From positions 8,258,501 through 8,322,500 of the forward strand of contig NC_073624.1 in NCBI RefSeq assembly GCF_029407905.1: a stretch of 64,000 nt of DNA, read 5' to 3'. Below the pieces are notes generated by a model, which saw nothing but the letters and a program-made list of their open reading frames with translations, had not been told where the DNA came from and ran no database searches. Positions 43,601 through 53,084 of the stretch are shown one piece after another. The first letter of the stretch is position 1. Each line of letters begins with the position of its first letter. The position numbers were made by a program, and so were the translations under genes. This DNA is from Bubalus kerabau. Lineage: Eukaryota; Chordata; Mammalia; Artiodactyla; Bovidae.

Positions 43601-45461
43601 CCGCAAACGCGCGGCCTGCAGACGGCCGGTCTCGGTCAGTTATCTGGCTGGGGGCAGGCCGCCCTGGGTTCTGGCAGACGGCCTCCCAAGCGCCCATGTG
43701 GCGACCGACAGCAGCAAGCAGTGGGGATAGCCTGGGGTTCGCTTACAGAAGACCGGTCACAGATACACAATGACCAGCCCATTGCAATGGGTCAGTACAC
43801 AGTCACAGAAAATATTCTTTAAAGAATATCTTAACTGACAGACAAAATGCTCATAGAATAAGGTGAAGAGATATAAGAACAATATAAAAACATGTATATG
43901 ATACCATCTTAGTTATGAAAGGTACAGACGAATACTCACAAAGCCAGGAAAAAAACACACTGAAATGTCAGCAGTTATCTGCAGGTTGTAGGATTACGGA
44001 TTGTTTTAATCTTTACATATTGATGTATTTTTAAAATTCTTTATAATGAACATTATTGCTTTTATTATCATATTACGATCAATAAAATTAATCTTAAAAA
44101 CAAAAACTGGGAATTCCTGGTGGTCCAGTGGCTAGGACTGAGCACTTTCATTGCCAAGGGCCTGAGTTCAATCCCTGGTTGGGGAACTAAGAATCCACAA
44201 GCTGTGCAGAGTAGCAAAGAAAAGAAAAAAGGGAACCTCGCCCCTCTCCAAAACCAAAAATATCCTGGAGGACTCCGTATACTTGTAATAGCATCAGCAT
44301 CAGATGTGGCTTTGTCCATGATTCTAGAACATCGGGGTGAAACATCCAGAGCCCGAGGCCACCACAGTGTCATCGGTCACAGAGCTGGTGCTCCCCAACA
44401 AGGACGGGGCAGGTTACCCCCGAGGGGCTCAGTCTCACCTTCCTTGTCCACGCGGAACCCGAACTCATCATAGCAGAACTCTGGCTGCTCCACGGCGGCC
44501 TCCTCCTAGAGCCGGGGGCGGGAAGGTCAGCCCTGCTGCACTCCTCCCAGCCTCCCCTGAAGCCTCCTGTGGGAGGCTCTCAGCTACGGGGCCAATGACC
44601 CTCTCGAATTCTCCCAGCATTTTCCTCGAGGTCAAAGATAATAAGGTCAAGGCAAGAAACACATTTTATGTGTTTTCTGTCCCCATAATACCGAGAGCAG
44701 AGGTCATACTTTTTCTCCAACCTAATGGTTGATTCACAGAGGATGTGGAGCTAAGAAGCTGTCTCTGGGGCCCCATGTGAATACAGGGGAGCGGCTCCCC
44801 TCCCAGGACACCTGCAGCAGGTGGTGGCCCCCCGGGTGCCCCAGCGTGGGGCAGAGCTGCTGAGCCTGCTGTACCTGCGCGTACTTGGCCAGGATCTCCT
44901 GGGGCCACATACTCGGAGTCAGGGCTGAGAAGGGGCCATTGGCAGAAGGTACGTGACTTCCTAAAAGCAGGGAAGACCAGGAATAGGAGATAAACATAAT
45001 GCAGAGTATTCAGGGGGGAAATTCAAGTTGAGACACCCCCTTCTCTACCCCCACCCCCCACCATTAAAGGACTGGACCATCCAGAGTGGGATGGATGGGG
45101 GAGGGGAGAAAGCTAGCAATGTGCAACTTTTGGAGGCAGTTACAGGAGACCAGCGGTGTGCTCCAGACGGAACCGGACCCCCTCCCCAGCTCTCCTTCAC
45201 CTGCGTATGAGGACTGCAGGGAGAGGGGAACAGGGACTCGGGGAAACTGACGAGACAGTGGCAGTAACCCTCCCAGAGACCTGTCAGAAGACTTCCTCCT
45301 CCCTCCACTTCTGACCTGGACAGTTCATGTGACCCTCAAAGGTCCATGGGAAACAAGCCTAGTTCCCTCCCACCAGGAAGATCCTCTTGGGTAAGACTCC
45401 CTTCCCCCTGGAGGGCCTGTCACCCCATTTCCAAGCCAGGCCCCTGCCTCCCACCTGACAT
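37601..45461 (-). CDS. SGSM3: SGSM3 (RabGAP-5/CIP85/MAP), complete reading frame in 21 coding exons
   Basis: Small G protein signalling modulator 3 is a cytosolic Rab GTPase-activating protein linked to Rab5-dependent endocytosis, connexin-43 turnover and merlin binding. Exons, from start to stop, are 45461-45455 (coding part), 44960-44875, 44505-44439, 43200-43004, 42931-42824, 42290-42147, 41930-41735, 41488-41343, 41111-40887, 40540-40486, 40333-40206, 40117-39962, 39835-39781, 39601-39552, 39390-39238, 39127-39057, 38912-38864, 38788-38703, 38198-38076, 37960-37900 and 37681-37601. All phases fit and the sum is 747 codons plus TGA, against 749 residues in human. TBC domain is about residues 114-305, with the arginine finger in I156-x-x-D159-x-x-R162 and the glutamine finger in YCQ199G. 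SH3 is about 480-539 and RUN about 555-718. The start ATG (MSGSHVPSANGPFSAL) has A at -3. The catalytic residues are intact, so the gene looks functional. Confidence 0.96.
37900..37960 (-). CDS. SGSM3: SGSM3 exon, end of RUN region
   Basis: It encodes VLCCFAFSLSQDWELPAKRE. The donor is GTGGGT. The first base completes a split arginine. Confidence 0.94.
38076..38198 (-). CDS. SGSM3: SGSM3 exon, RUN domain C-terminal part
   Basis: It encodes EQVLHLWLEVLCSSLPTVEK and onward to VQIKCELR. It enters in phase 2 (AA|C Asn) and leaves in phase 2 (CG|G Arg). Confidence 0.95.
38703..38788 (-). CDS. SGSM3: SGSM3 exon, RUN domain
   Basis: It encodes AVQSVNVTHDAAHAQMDVKL and then RSLICVGL. The donor is GTGAGT. 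Confidence 0.95.
38864..38912 (-). CDS. SGSM3: SGSM3 exon, RUN domain (49 bp)
   Basis: A short exon encoding LDEDGKVLTPEELLYR. Donor GTAAGG, acceptor CCCCCTCAG. Confidence 0.94.
39057..39127 (-). CDS. SGSM3: SGSM3 exon, RUN domain
   Basis: It encodes AAGREVERDFDSVYSRLVLC and KTYR (split Arg). Donor GTAACC. Confidence 0.95.
39238..39390 (-). CDS. SGSM3: SGSM3 exon, RUN domain start
   Basis: A 51-codon phase-0 exon starting YSIAGDDAVTEGVTDLVRG and ending HPWLFIEE. Donor GTGAGT. Confidence 0.95.
39552..39601 (-). CDS. SGSM3: SGSM3 exon, end of SH3 domain
   Basis: It encodes WFPAKFVEVLDERSKE, including the SH3 terminal strand motif WFPAKFVE. It starts in phase 1 (split Gly). Confidence 0.95.
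39781..39835 (-). CDS. SGSM3: SGSM3 exon, SH3 core
   Basis: It encodes IVSQKDEHCWVGELNGLR plus one base. The CWVGE segment holds the conserved SH3 tryptophan. Confidence 0.95.
39962..40117 (-). CDS. SGSM3: SGSM3 exon, SH3 start
   Basis: It encodes ELTPDYSMESHQRDHENYVA and then [26 protein letters not shown], with the ALLDFE and DDELGF SH3 motifs. Phase 0 at both ends. Confidence 0.95.
40206..40333 (-). CDS. SGSM3: SGSM3 exon, helical linker before SH3
   Basis: It encodes EDDLEAMKAKNIKQTELVAD and then LREAILRVARHFQCADPKN. Predicted helical. The donor is GTGAGT. Confidence 0.95.
40486..40540 (-). CDS. SGSM3: SGSM3 exon, basic linker
   Basis: It encodes VVRRRTQRRKSGITSLLF plus one base, an arginine-rich stretch. 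Its acceptor lies in a 52-bp tandem duplication. Confidence 0.95.
40536..40639 (-). repeat. 52-bp tandem duplication spanning an SGSM3 splice acceptor
   Basis: Two near-identical 52-bp copies (40536-40587 and 40588-40639) each carry CCCACAG|GTGGT on the minus strand. The acceptor and the first five exon bases are therefore duplicated upstream in the intron. Confidence 0.9.
40887..41111 (-). CDS. SGSM3: SGSM3 exon after the TBC domain
   Basis: A 75-codon phase-0 exon, EDELIQSENSASIFNTLSDI through AVAVETQRRKHLAYLLADQG to GLSQ. Donor GTGGGC. Confidence 0.95.
41343..41488 (-). CDS. SGSM3: SGSM3 exon, TBC domain C-terminal part
   Basis: It encodes LSLITLHWFLTAFASVVHIR and then WDLFFYEGSLVLFQATLGML RLK, typical of the last TBC helices. 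Confidence 0.95.
41735..41930 (-). CDS. SGSM3: SGSM3 exon, TBC domain middle
   Basis: It encodes VAACLLLFLEEDDAFWMMCA, then a segment ending YLPRLDRLLQEHDI plus one base. Matches the human and mouse proteins closely. Confidence 0.96.
42147..42290 (-). CDS. SGSM3: SGSM3 exon, TBC catalytic fingers
   Basis: It encodes IEKDLLRTMPSNACF, which carries the IxxDxxR arginine finger, and YPEIGYCQGTGM, which carries the glutamine finger. Both catalytic residues are present. The short segment AHVSGVG between them differs from human. Confidence 0.96.
42824..42931 (-). CDS. SGSM3: SGSM3 exon, TBC domain start
   Basis: A 36-codon phase-0 exon, LWMRLSGALQKKRNSELSYR through NDETIAAKQ. Donor GTGAGG. Confidence 0.96.
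43004..43200 (-). CDS. SGSM3: SGSM3 exon, N-terminal region leading into TBC
   Basis: It encodes ADGTPYSGQLLEDPPQRLRW, then EFTHNHDVGDLTWDKIAVSL and VLAGVPHSMRPQ. The first residues are more divergent from human than the rest. Confidence 0.94.
43201..44438 (-). other. SGSM3: SGSM3 intron
   Basis: Holds an AT-rich stretch (43800-44100) and a CHR SINE (44111-44235). No further exon was recognised. Confidence 0.75.
44111..44235 (+). mobile_element. CHR-type tRNA-derived SINE
   Basis: GAATTCCTGGTGGTCCAGTG, GAGTTCAATCCCTGGTTGGG and GAACTAAGAATCCACAAGCT, then an A-rich tail. Confidence 0.87.
44439..44505 (-). CDS. SGSM3: SGSM3 exon, N-terminal
   Basis: It encodes EEAAVEQPEFCYDEFGFRVD KE plus one base. 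The acceptor GGCTCTAG and donor GTGAGA are canonical. Confidence 0.93.
44875..44960 (-). CDS. SGSM3: SGSM3 second coding exon
   Basis: The acceptor TGCTTTTAG is followed by GAAGTCACG, completing Gly and then SHVPSANGPFSALTPSMWPQ EILAKYAQ. Donor GTACAG. Confidence 0.93.
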
Positions 45462-45486
45462 TGTGCGGAGAGGACAGGAGAATCTT
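45455..45486 (-). CDS. SGSM3: SGSM3 start exon (ATG at 45461-45459)
   Basis: ATGTCAG followed by donor GTGGGA supplies Met-Ser and the first base of Gly, rebuilding MSGSH as in human. The ATG has A at -3 and follows CCGCAC. The upstream edge is uncertain: AG at 45487-45488 has a weak pyrimidine tract, and a second AG lies about a dozen bases further upstream. Confidence 0.75.
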
Positions 45487-45999
45487 CTGCAGATCCAGAC
45501 TGGGGTTTCCTAGCCTAGTGTCTCAGAGCTGGGAGGCTCCTCAAGTGTCATCTGGTCCAGAAACATCTGCTTGGGCAGGAGTGCAAAGGGGAAAGTCATC
45601 CACCGCAGCCCCTCTGCAGGGGTCCTTTCTGTACATAGACTGATATGCTGGTCCAGGGCGGTGGCAAGGTAAATGTTTGACAGGGAAAGAAAAGTCTCGG
45701 TTGAAAGAAAAAGTCTACTGTTCTCAACATTTCGTCCAAGAGGAAAACACTGTGAAGAAGCTATGAAACTGTTGTTCTCAACAGCTCTGTGGGCCAAGAG
45801 GAGAGCCTGCTCAGTCCCTGCACTCCTAAGGCTGGAGAGGACCACACAGACAGACTTCCTGATGCTCTACGCTCAAGCAAACATTCCTAAAACAGAAGAC
45901 AAAAACCAGACACCGCCGAAACTTCCGTGAATAGGTTCCTCCGAGCCAGAATTTTTGAGGAATCACTTAGAACACGTCTGAGTCAGTACCTCCACTCAC

Positions 46000-46049
46000 C
46001 TGACTCTGGCGTTTCCACTTCATCCACCACACTTTCCAGCACCTCATGG
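46000..46049 (-). other. SGSM3: Candidate 5' (untranslated or alternative) exon of SGSM3
   Basis: TTTTCCAG|CCATGAGG... runs 50 bp to GAGTCAG|GTGAGTGG, with both splice sites strong. Joined to 45486 it would be 5' UTR with an upstream ATG in another frame. Joined directly to 44960, skipping the ATG exon, it gives an open frame ...VLESVVDEVETPES|GSHV... that matches the downstream protein frame. Confidence 0.5.
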
Positions 46050-46149
46050 CTGGAAAACCATGAAGTTGTAATCTAACTAAATCTCCTGTTATTGTTTAAA
46101 CCCTTGCCTTTCTCTTTTTGTCCTCGTAAAAAAGTGACTCAACATTAAA

Positions 46150-47035
46150 AAGACAAATAGCCCAATTTTTAAAAACAGGCTTAAGATCTGAACAGACATT
46201 TCTCCAAAGAACAGATGTTAAGTAGCCAGTGAGCATGTACAAAGATGTTCAACATCATTAGTCACCAGGAAAATGCACATCAGAACCACAGTGAGAGACC
46301 ACGTCACAGCCACGAGGACGGCTGTAATCAGAAAGGCAATGATTAGTGCTGGTGACGATGTGGCGAAACTGGAAGCCTCATCTGCTGCTGGTGGGAACGT
46401 CAGAGGGCGGAGCTGCTGTGGAAAGCACTCTGACGCTCCTCAAAAGGTGAGATGTAGGGTTACCATATGACCCCAGAATTCCACTCCTAGTTATTTACCC
46501 ACAGAAGTTAAAACAAGTATCCACACAGACAACTGTACACGGAGGTTTACAGCAGAATGACGCATTCGAGCCAAAATGCAGAAACAACCCGTGTGTCCAA
46601 GAACTGGTGCAGGGGTATATGGAATGCACAGAATATCCATACAACGGAATGTCATTCAGCTGTAAAAAGGAATGAAGTGCTGATGATACTATACCATTGG
46701 GGAATCTTCAAAACAGTAGGCTCAGTTAAAGAAGCCCGTCACAAGAGGATGAATATTGGTATGATTCTATTTAAAAGAAATATCCAGCAGAAGCAAATCC
46801 CCAGTTACAGAAAGTAGATTAGTGACTGCCAGGGGCTGGAGGAGAGGGGAAGGCAGAAGGCAGGGGAAGGATGCGTGCGGGGTATCTATCTGTGGAGGTG
46901 AAAACTGGTCTGGAATTGGAGAGTGGTGATTAGCCACACAACAGCAAGAAATATTCAAACCACTAAATTATCCACTTTAAAAGTAGTGAACTTTGTAGCA
47001 TGTGATTTGTATCTCAATTTTAAAACAATAAATAA
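46150..47035 (+). mobile_element. L1 3' end fragment
   Basis: Typical L1 3' text: GTTCAACATCATTAGTCACC, CCATATGACCCCAGAATTCC and GTCATTCAGCTGTAAAAAGG, ending near 47035 with an A-rich tail. Confidence 0.85.
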
Positions 47036-48259
47036 TCAACCGAGGCATCAGCACTCAGGGCTTCCTCTCACTTTCTAACCTGCTCCCTTTAGAACTAGAA
47101 AGAACCTATCATCACCTACTTGAGCCTCAACAGAAATGCAGTTTCTCAGTCTTTTTCTGAATGAAGCCTTTCACTTCTAACCGTGAAACGAAAGGAAAAT
47201 AACATAAACGGAAGATAACCATGAGGCCGTGGCTGAAATCTTTTAGGACAAGTGCCCTCTGGGTTTTGGAACTACACCCGCCCAGCCCTGAACACCCTTC
47301 CGCCATTCTCAGGTGACAGGAGCGTGCAGGTGACAGCTGCTGGCTTCATCTCCCCCCTGCTGTCTGCACAGGGTTCTGGGTAAGCGCGAAGGGTCAGCTG
47401 AGTGAGAGAGAAACAAAAAGGAAAGTCAAAGAACCATCGAGGGCACCCTGAGAAAACATCAGCCTATGGACCCTTTACTCCAGCATACATTGAAAATTAG
47501 GCACATGAAAAACATCTTAGCTCTCTTTAAAGACACACTTGCAAATCTGGGGCCAAAACTAATCAGCTTGTCCCAAGGGCAGTTCAGCTGGGTCACCAGC
47601 CCCTCCTCCTGCCCAGACACAACCTAACTGGGCCATGTATGAGCTAAATGCTCATCATGACGGCCCACCTGGGAGGCAGCCCTCCTGCTTCCAGATAAGT
47701 CCTGCTGAGAAACAGATGGCAGAACCCACTTCCCTAATGGGCCAGCCGCCCTAGACCTGTCTGTCTGCTTTGCAAGAGGAAGACGTAATGTCTTCCTTCA
47801 GTGTGACAGGTATGCAGGGCCTGGTTTGAATCAGAATTCTGTGATGGATGGAGCAAGTATTTTTACATTAAAGCAAGAAGTTCTTAAAATCATGTCAGCA
47901 TGCATCCTCACAGCATATTTTGACGCAGATTATCTCCAGTCCTCACACATGAGAAACAAGCCGAGAGGAGACCCACGTGCAGTCTCCCAAACGGACCCTG
48001 ATAACCGTCTCCAGCATGGCACCTGCTGAGAGGCTGTCGGTCAGCCACCAGCTCAGCAGTGCTGGGGAAGAACCCCCGAGCTCGGCCATGCCGCTGCGGC
48101 CCGGAGCCCTGGGCGAGCACGCTGCTGTGGCATCAGCCTTAGGAGAGCGCGGCTTTCCAGCTCATCCTCTGCCACCTTCGTGCAGGGCCAGACAGTGCTG
48201 CGGATCAAGTGAAGACCTCTCTGGTCAGACAGATGTGCATTCACACCCCAGCTCTGCGG

Positions 48260-48430
48260 CTCCCCGCTTATAAGCTTGGGCACATTCACATCACTTGTTC
48301 GAATATCAATTTTCTTCTCCACAGACTGGATAGAATAACAGTACCTACCTACGTCCTAAAGTGGTTATGAGGATGGCGTGAAAACACCATCTGCCCTGAC
48401 ACACAGCAAATGCTCAGGAAGCATCGGGCG
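48260..48430 (+). mobile_element. MIR SINE relic
   Basis: AGCTTGGGCACATTCACATC, TCAATTTTCTTCTCCACAGA and GTGGTTATGAGGATGGCGTG follow MIR order. Confidence 0.65.
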
Positions 48431-49829
48431 ATAAGCAGTCCTCCTCCTAACCTCTGGAAGGTTACTGTTAATTACTGGACCCTCGACACTGAGGTTACTA
48501 AAGGCCGTATGGCAACTGCTGAAAACCATCCATTACAAGCTCAAAAAACAACAACTTCCTATGGTTCAGTGCAACACATGCCAGTTGAGATCATCAGAAG
48601 CACTCCTCACCAGCACCTCAGAGGCAGTGACCTGGCTGTTTCCTCCAGAAGGGCCGAGGACGTGCGGAGGAAGCGGGTGCTGCTGTGGAGGACGGAGCGG
48701 GCTGGGAAGGCAGTTCTCAGCATGCAGCTCCCTTTCCCCACCTTGGCTTGCCCCTTGTTGGTTCAGTCACTCAGCAGTTACTGAGCGCCGCCAAGAGACA
48801 AGCATGGCTATCAGGGCCAAGATGCAAAAATGAAAAACGCAAGTCCCCACAATTACATCCCAACAGAGACTCAGCGAACACAGAAGCAGCTGTCAGACGG
48901 TGCTACCTACAGTCCTGAGGGGAAGGTGCAGAAGTGTCAGGAGAAAGGGGCCATGTAGCTAACGTGATCAGGAAAAGTTCTCTGAGGATTAGGTGACATC
49001 CAAGCAAAGACCCAAACAGAAGGCAGTGGGAGACCAAGTCCTGTGGCTCCGGAGGCAGGAGGGTCCAGGCGGCAGGCGCAGCAGGGAGGGGCGTGGCAGG
49101 TGGCGGCAGCTGCAGGGGCGGCCGGCTCAGGGGGCCTTCAGCGCGCAGACAGCCGGGTCTCATTCTTCTACCGGCTCTAAGCAGCGGTGAGCCCCAATCT
49201 GACTCAGGATTTAAAAGTTCTCTCTGGCTGCTGTGCAGAGAAGACTGCAGGGCATGGGGTGGTGACGTGGTAGGAATGATGTTGGCTTTGCTATTGTGGG
49301 AACAGTGAGAACAGGCCAGACTCTGGATATATTTTAAAGACTCTCTGAAAATTATATATATAGGCCATTTCTCTCACTAACTGCCCCCGAATCCCTGAGT
49401 TCCCAGCAGGAGCTGGAAGTGCTCTCACTAATCCGGGCAGGCAGGTTTTCCAGCTTCCGGCTGCTGTGGGAACCTTCCTGAAAGCAGCCATCTGGGAGCT
49501 GGCGGGAGCACCAGCACCGGTGGCCCTGCTGCTGCCACAGGGGCACTAAGAGGCAGAAGCTTGAATAGCAACGAATATAATGGAAGCAGATTAAAACACG
49601 TAAATGCAATTCTTAAAATTACCTTTTGATCCAGTAATATTCTCCTGGAAACTTAAGGAAATAATTCAATAGAAGCGAAAAAGTATGTGCATGAAAAGGT
49701 CTACTTCAGCATCATCTATATAACAAAAACATGACAACAATTTATATGTCAAATATTATAGGAATTAATAAGATCTGGGTATATTGACACTGTAAAATGT
49801 GATATAATCATTTCATATTCCGGTTACGG

Positions 49830-50235
49830 ACTTCTGCTTCTGGCCGAGATGGAGCTATAAGGAATTGGATTTACTTTCCCAACCCGAACAGCTAAAAAGC
49901 CAAAAAGATACATGAAACTATGGCTTCTAAACACTGGACGACAGGCCGCACAGGACAGTGAAGCCAGGGAGAGAGAGAACAATTGAGCTGAGCCCTGTGA
50001 TCACCTGGAGCGAGTCTGCAGTCAGGACTGAGCGCCCAGGAGGGCCGAGGAGCTGCTGAGAGCTAAAAGCCACCAAAGCAGCCTGAATATGTAGACCCGA
50101 GACCTGCAGAGAGAACTCCAGAAATCTGCGGACAGCACCCTCAAATCTTCAGTGAAAAGTGTGTGTGTGTGTGTAAGCTACCCAAGGTTGGGAAGACAGC
50201 CACCTGCAAGGAATGTGAGGAATAATACCTGAAGC
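49830..50235 (+). mobile_element. L1 5' UTR-like fragment
   Basis: GGCCGAGATGGAGCTATAAG, GGATTTACTTTCCCAACCCG and the following GC-richer text look like an artiodactyl L1 5' region. It contains a (GT)8 run near 50159. Confidence 0.55.
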
Positions 50236-50269
50236 TCACCCTACTGAGTCATCGTGATTGTATTTTCCT

Positions 50270-50670
50270 TTTCAGAAATTCACTTAAATTTTAAGAACTT
50301 TTCATCTATGTTCATAAAGAAGGCTTGATTGTAGTTTTCTTTCCTAGTAACACCTTTCTTGGGTTTGCTATCAGGATGGTATCTGCTTTACAGAATGATA
50401 CGGAATTAGTCTTTCCTCCTCCATTTTAAGGAAAAGATTGTGTAGAAACTGGCACTATTTCTTCCTCAAATGTTGAAATAAAATCACCAATCAAGTCTCT
50501 GGTGCCTGGAGTTTCTTTCATGGAAAAATTTTCAACTACAATTTTTTAATAGAGATAAGGCTATTCCGATTATCTATTTCTCTTGAGTGAGCTTTAATGG
50601 TTTGTGTACTTTCAAGGAATTTGACTATTATCCAAGTTGTTGAATTTATTGGTAAATTGAGCCCAAAGTA
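50270..50670 (-). mobile_element. L1 ORF2 fragment, inverted
   Basis: Antisense ORF2-like text (GATTGTAGTTTTCTTTCCTA, GGTTTGCTATCAGGATGGTA) abuts a sense fragment at about 50670, as in a 5'-inverted (twin-primed) L1 copy. Confidence 0.6.
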
Positions 50671-51585
50671 TGCAGAAGAAAAAGACAAACAATAAAGATA
50701 GCCACAAAAATCAGTACAATAGAAAGCCAAAAAGAGAGAGAAAAATCAATGAAACCAAAATCTGTTCCTCTGACATCAATAAAATCAAACTGATCAGACT
50801 GAACAGGAAAACAAGACACAGATTGCCAGTATTATCAGGAATGGAAGAAGATACACTACTATAGGCCCTGTAGGCATTAACAGGGTAATAAGAGAATATC
50901 CTGAACAACTTCTGCCAGTAAGTTCTACAATGCATAAAATTAATACCATCATGACCAAGTAGACTTTATCTTGGGAATGCAAGATAAGTTGTTTAATATT
51001 TAAAAATCAATGTAATTCAGTATATCAACAGACTGAAGAAGAAAAACTGTATGATTATCTCAATAGATGCAGAAGAAACATTTCACAGAAGTCAACATCC
51101 ATTCATGATAAAAACTCTTGGCGATCTAGAAATAGAGGAAACTTTCTTATCCTAATAAAAGGCATCTACAAAAATCCTACAGTTAGTATCATACTTAAAG
51201 ATAAATGCCTGAATGCTGTCCCCCTAAGATTGCGAACAACGATAAGATTCAACATAATGCCAATCAAAGTCCCAGTGGGATATTTTGCTAAAACGGACAA
51301 ACTGATTTTAAAAGCTAAATGGATAGGTAAAAGAATAAAAATACTCAAAATATCAATAATTTGGAAAAGCAGAAAGTTGGAGAATTCACACTACCTGATT
51401 TCAATACTTACCATAAAACTATTGGGTTGATCAGAAAGTTCATTCAAATTTGTCCATAATACATTATGGAAAAACCTGAATGAACTTTTTGGCCAACCCA
51501 ACACATGACACTGGCAACAGGAAAGACACACAGATCAATGGAACAGAAGAGGTGATCAGCAGCAGACCCATACACGTGCTCAAGT
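50671..51585 (+). mobile_element. L1 ORF2 fragment, sense, with a MITE inside
   Basis: Sense ORF2-like text: ATCAATGAAACCAAAATCTG, CATCCATTCATGATAAAAAC, GCATCTACAAAAATCCTACA and GATCAATGGAACAGAAGAGG. Many stops; no intact frame. Confidence 0.75.
51423..51502 (+). ncRNA. Mariner-derived palindromic MITE; mir-2284/mir-2285-like hairpin
   Basis: An 80-bp near-palindrome runs from TTGGGTTGATCAGAAAGTTC to GAACTTTTTGGCCAACCCAA and sits inside L1 sequence. RNA from it would fold into a long hairpin. The 3' arm at 51471-51492 fits the ruminant miR-2285 mature sequence as I remember it, and the 5' arm resembles miR-2284. The repeat is certain; expression as a miRNA is unproven. Confidence 0.6.
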
Positions 51586-51589
51586 AAAG

Positions 51590-52035
51590 CTTTGAATTGA
51601 TTTGTGTCCCCCATAAAAAGGTATGTTGAAGTTCCATTCCTCGGTACCTCAGAATATGACCTTATTTGGAGAATGGGTCTTTGCTGATTTAACCAACTTA
51701 AGACGACCTCATTAAGGTGAGCCCTAATCCATTATATCTGATGTCTTTTAAAAAGGGGGAATTTGGGCACAGATATGAGAGAGAGATGATATGAAGAGAT
51801 GGAAGAACACCATGTGGAGCACAGACTGGAATTATGGTACAATAAGCCAAAGGACGCCTGGGGTTACTAGAAGCTGGAAGAAACAAGGAAGGATCCTCCC
51901 CTACAGGTTTCAGAGTGAGCATGGCCTTGCTGACACCTTGATTTCAGATTCCTGGCCTCCAAAACTGAGACAATATTACTGTTGTTCTAAGTCACTCGGT
52001 TTGTGATACTTTATTATGGCAGCCCTAGGAAAGTA
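51590..52035 (+). mobile_element. Old mammalian interspersed repeat (family uncertain)
   Basis: GTATGTTGAAGTTCCATTCC, CCTCAGAATATGACCTTATT, GGTGAGCCCTAATCCATTAT, GACACCTTGATTTCAGATTC and TTATGGCAGCCCTAGGAAAG form a familiar mammalian repeat. I cannot name its family with certainty (LTR or DNA class). Confidence 0.6.
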
Positions 52036-52134
52036 ATTAATTTTCAACAAAAATACAAATGCAATTCAATGGGGAAAGGGCAGTCTTGTCAACAAATGGG
52101 CCTAGAAAAATCACTACAAAACTTCTAAAAGAAT

Positions 52135-52370
52135 GGACTTCCCTAAGTAGTCCAGCAGTTGAGAATCCGCCTGCCAATGCAAGAGACACGGGCTCAACCC
52201 CTGGTCGGAGATGATCCCACATGTCAGGGAGCAATTAATCCTGTGCGCCACAGCTGTTGAAGCCTGTGCACCCAGAGGCCACGGTCCGCAACAAGAGACG
52301 CCCGTGTGCCGCAACTACAGAAAGTCCACACACAGCTACGAAGACCCAGTGCAGCCAAAAAATTTCTAGA
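52135..52370 (+). mobile_element. CHR-type tRNA-derived SINE, long form
   Basis: GACTTCCCTAAGTAGTCCAG, GGGCTCAACCCCTGGTCGGA, then the tail region with GGCCACGGTCCGCAACAAGA and GCAGCCAAAAAATT. Confidence 0.88.
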
Positions 52371-52389
52371 ACAGGAGAAAATGTTTGTG

Positions 52390-53080
52390 ATCTTGGTTAT
52401 GCAAAGATTTCTTAGCTATTACACTATAAAGCATGATATATAAAAGAAAACATTTGATTAGATTATCAGAAGCCACACATGGTAGAAACTATGTCCACAT
52501 CACACATTTGATAAAGAACATGTAACCGGAATATAAGGAATTCTGAAAACTCAGTAAGCTAGAAACAAACAATCCAATTTAAAAGAGAAAATGGGCAAAA
52601 GATTTGAACAGGAGCATTACCAAAGATACAAAGATGACAAACATCCAGAAAGATACACAACACCCATGAGTCATTAAGGAAGGCAAATTAAAACCACAAT
52701 GAGATTATACCACACACACATTACACAGCTAGATTAAAAAGCAAACCACCAGCACCACCTGACCATCAAGCGCTGATGAGGATGCACAGCGACTAGTGTT
52801 CTCACTCACTGCTGGCGGGAATGCAAAATTTTGGAAGAGCGTTTGGCAGATTCTTATAAAGTTAGACATATACTTAACCATATAACCCAACAAACCCATT
52901 CCTAGGTATGTTTATCTAAGGGAAATGAAACTTTTGTTTACACAAAAACCTGCGTGAAAAGGTTTTTGGCAGCTGCGACTGCCAGAATCTGAAAACGCAA
53001 ATATCCTTTAACTGGTGAATGGATGGATAAACAATTGTGGTACATCTATGTAAATAAAAAACTACTGAACACTCAACACA
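52390..53080 (+). mobile_element. L1 3' region fragment
   Basis: AGGCAAATTAAAACCACAAT, GGCGGGAATGCAAAATTTTG and TGGTGAATGGATGGATAAAC are standard L1 3' text. Confidence 0.8.
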
Positions 53081-53084
53081 GATG

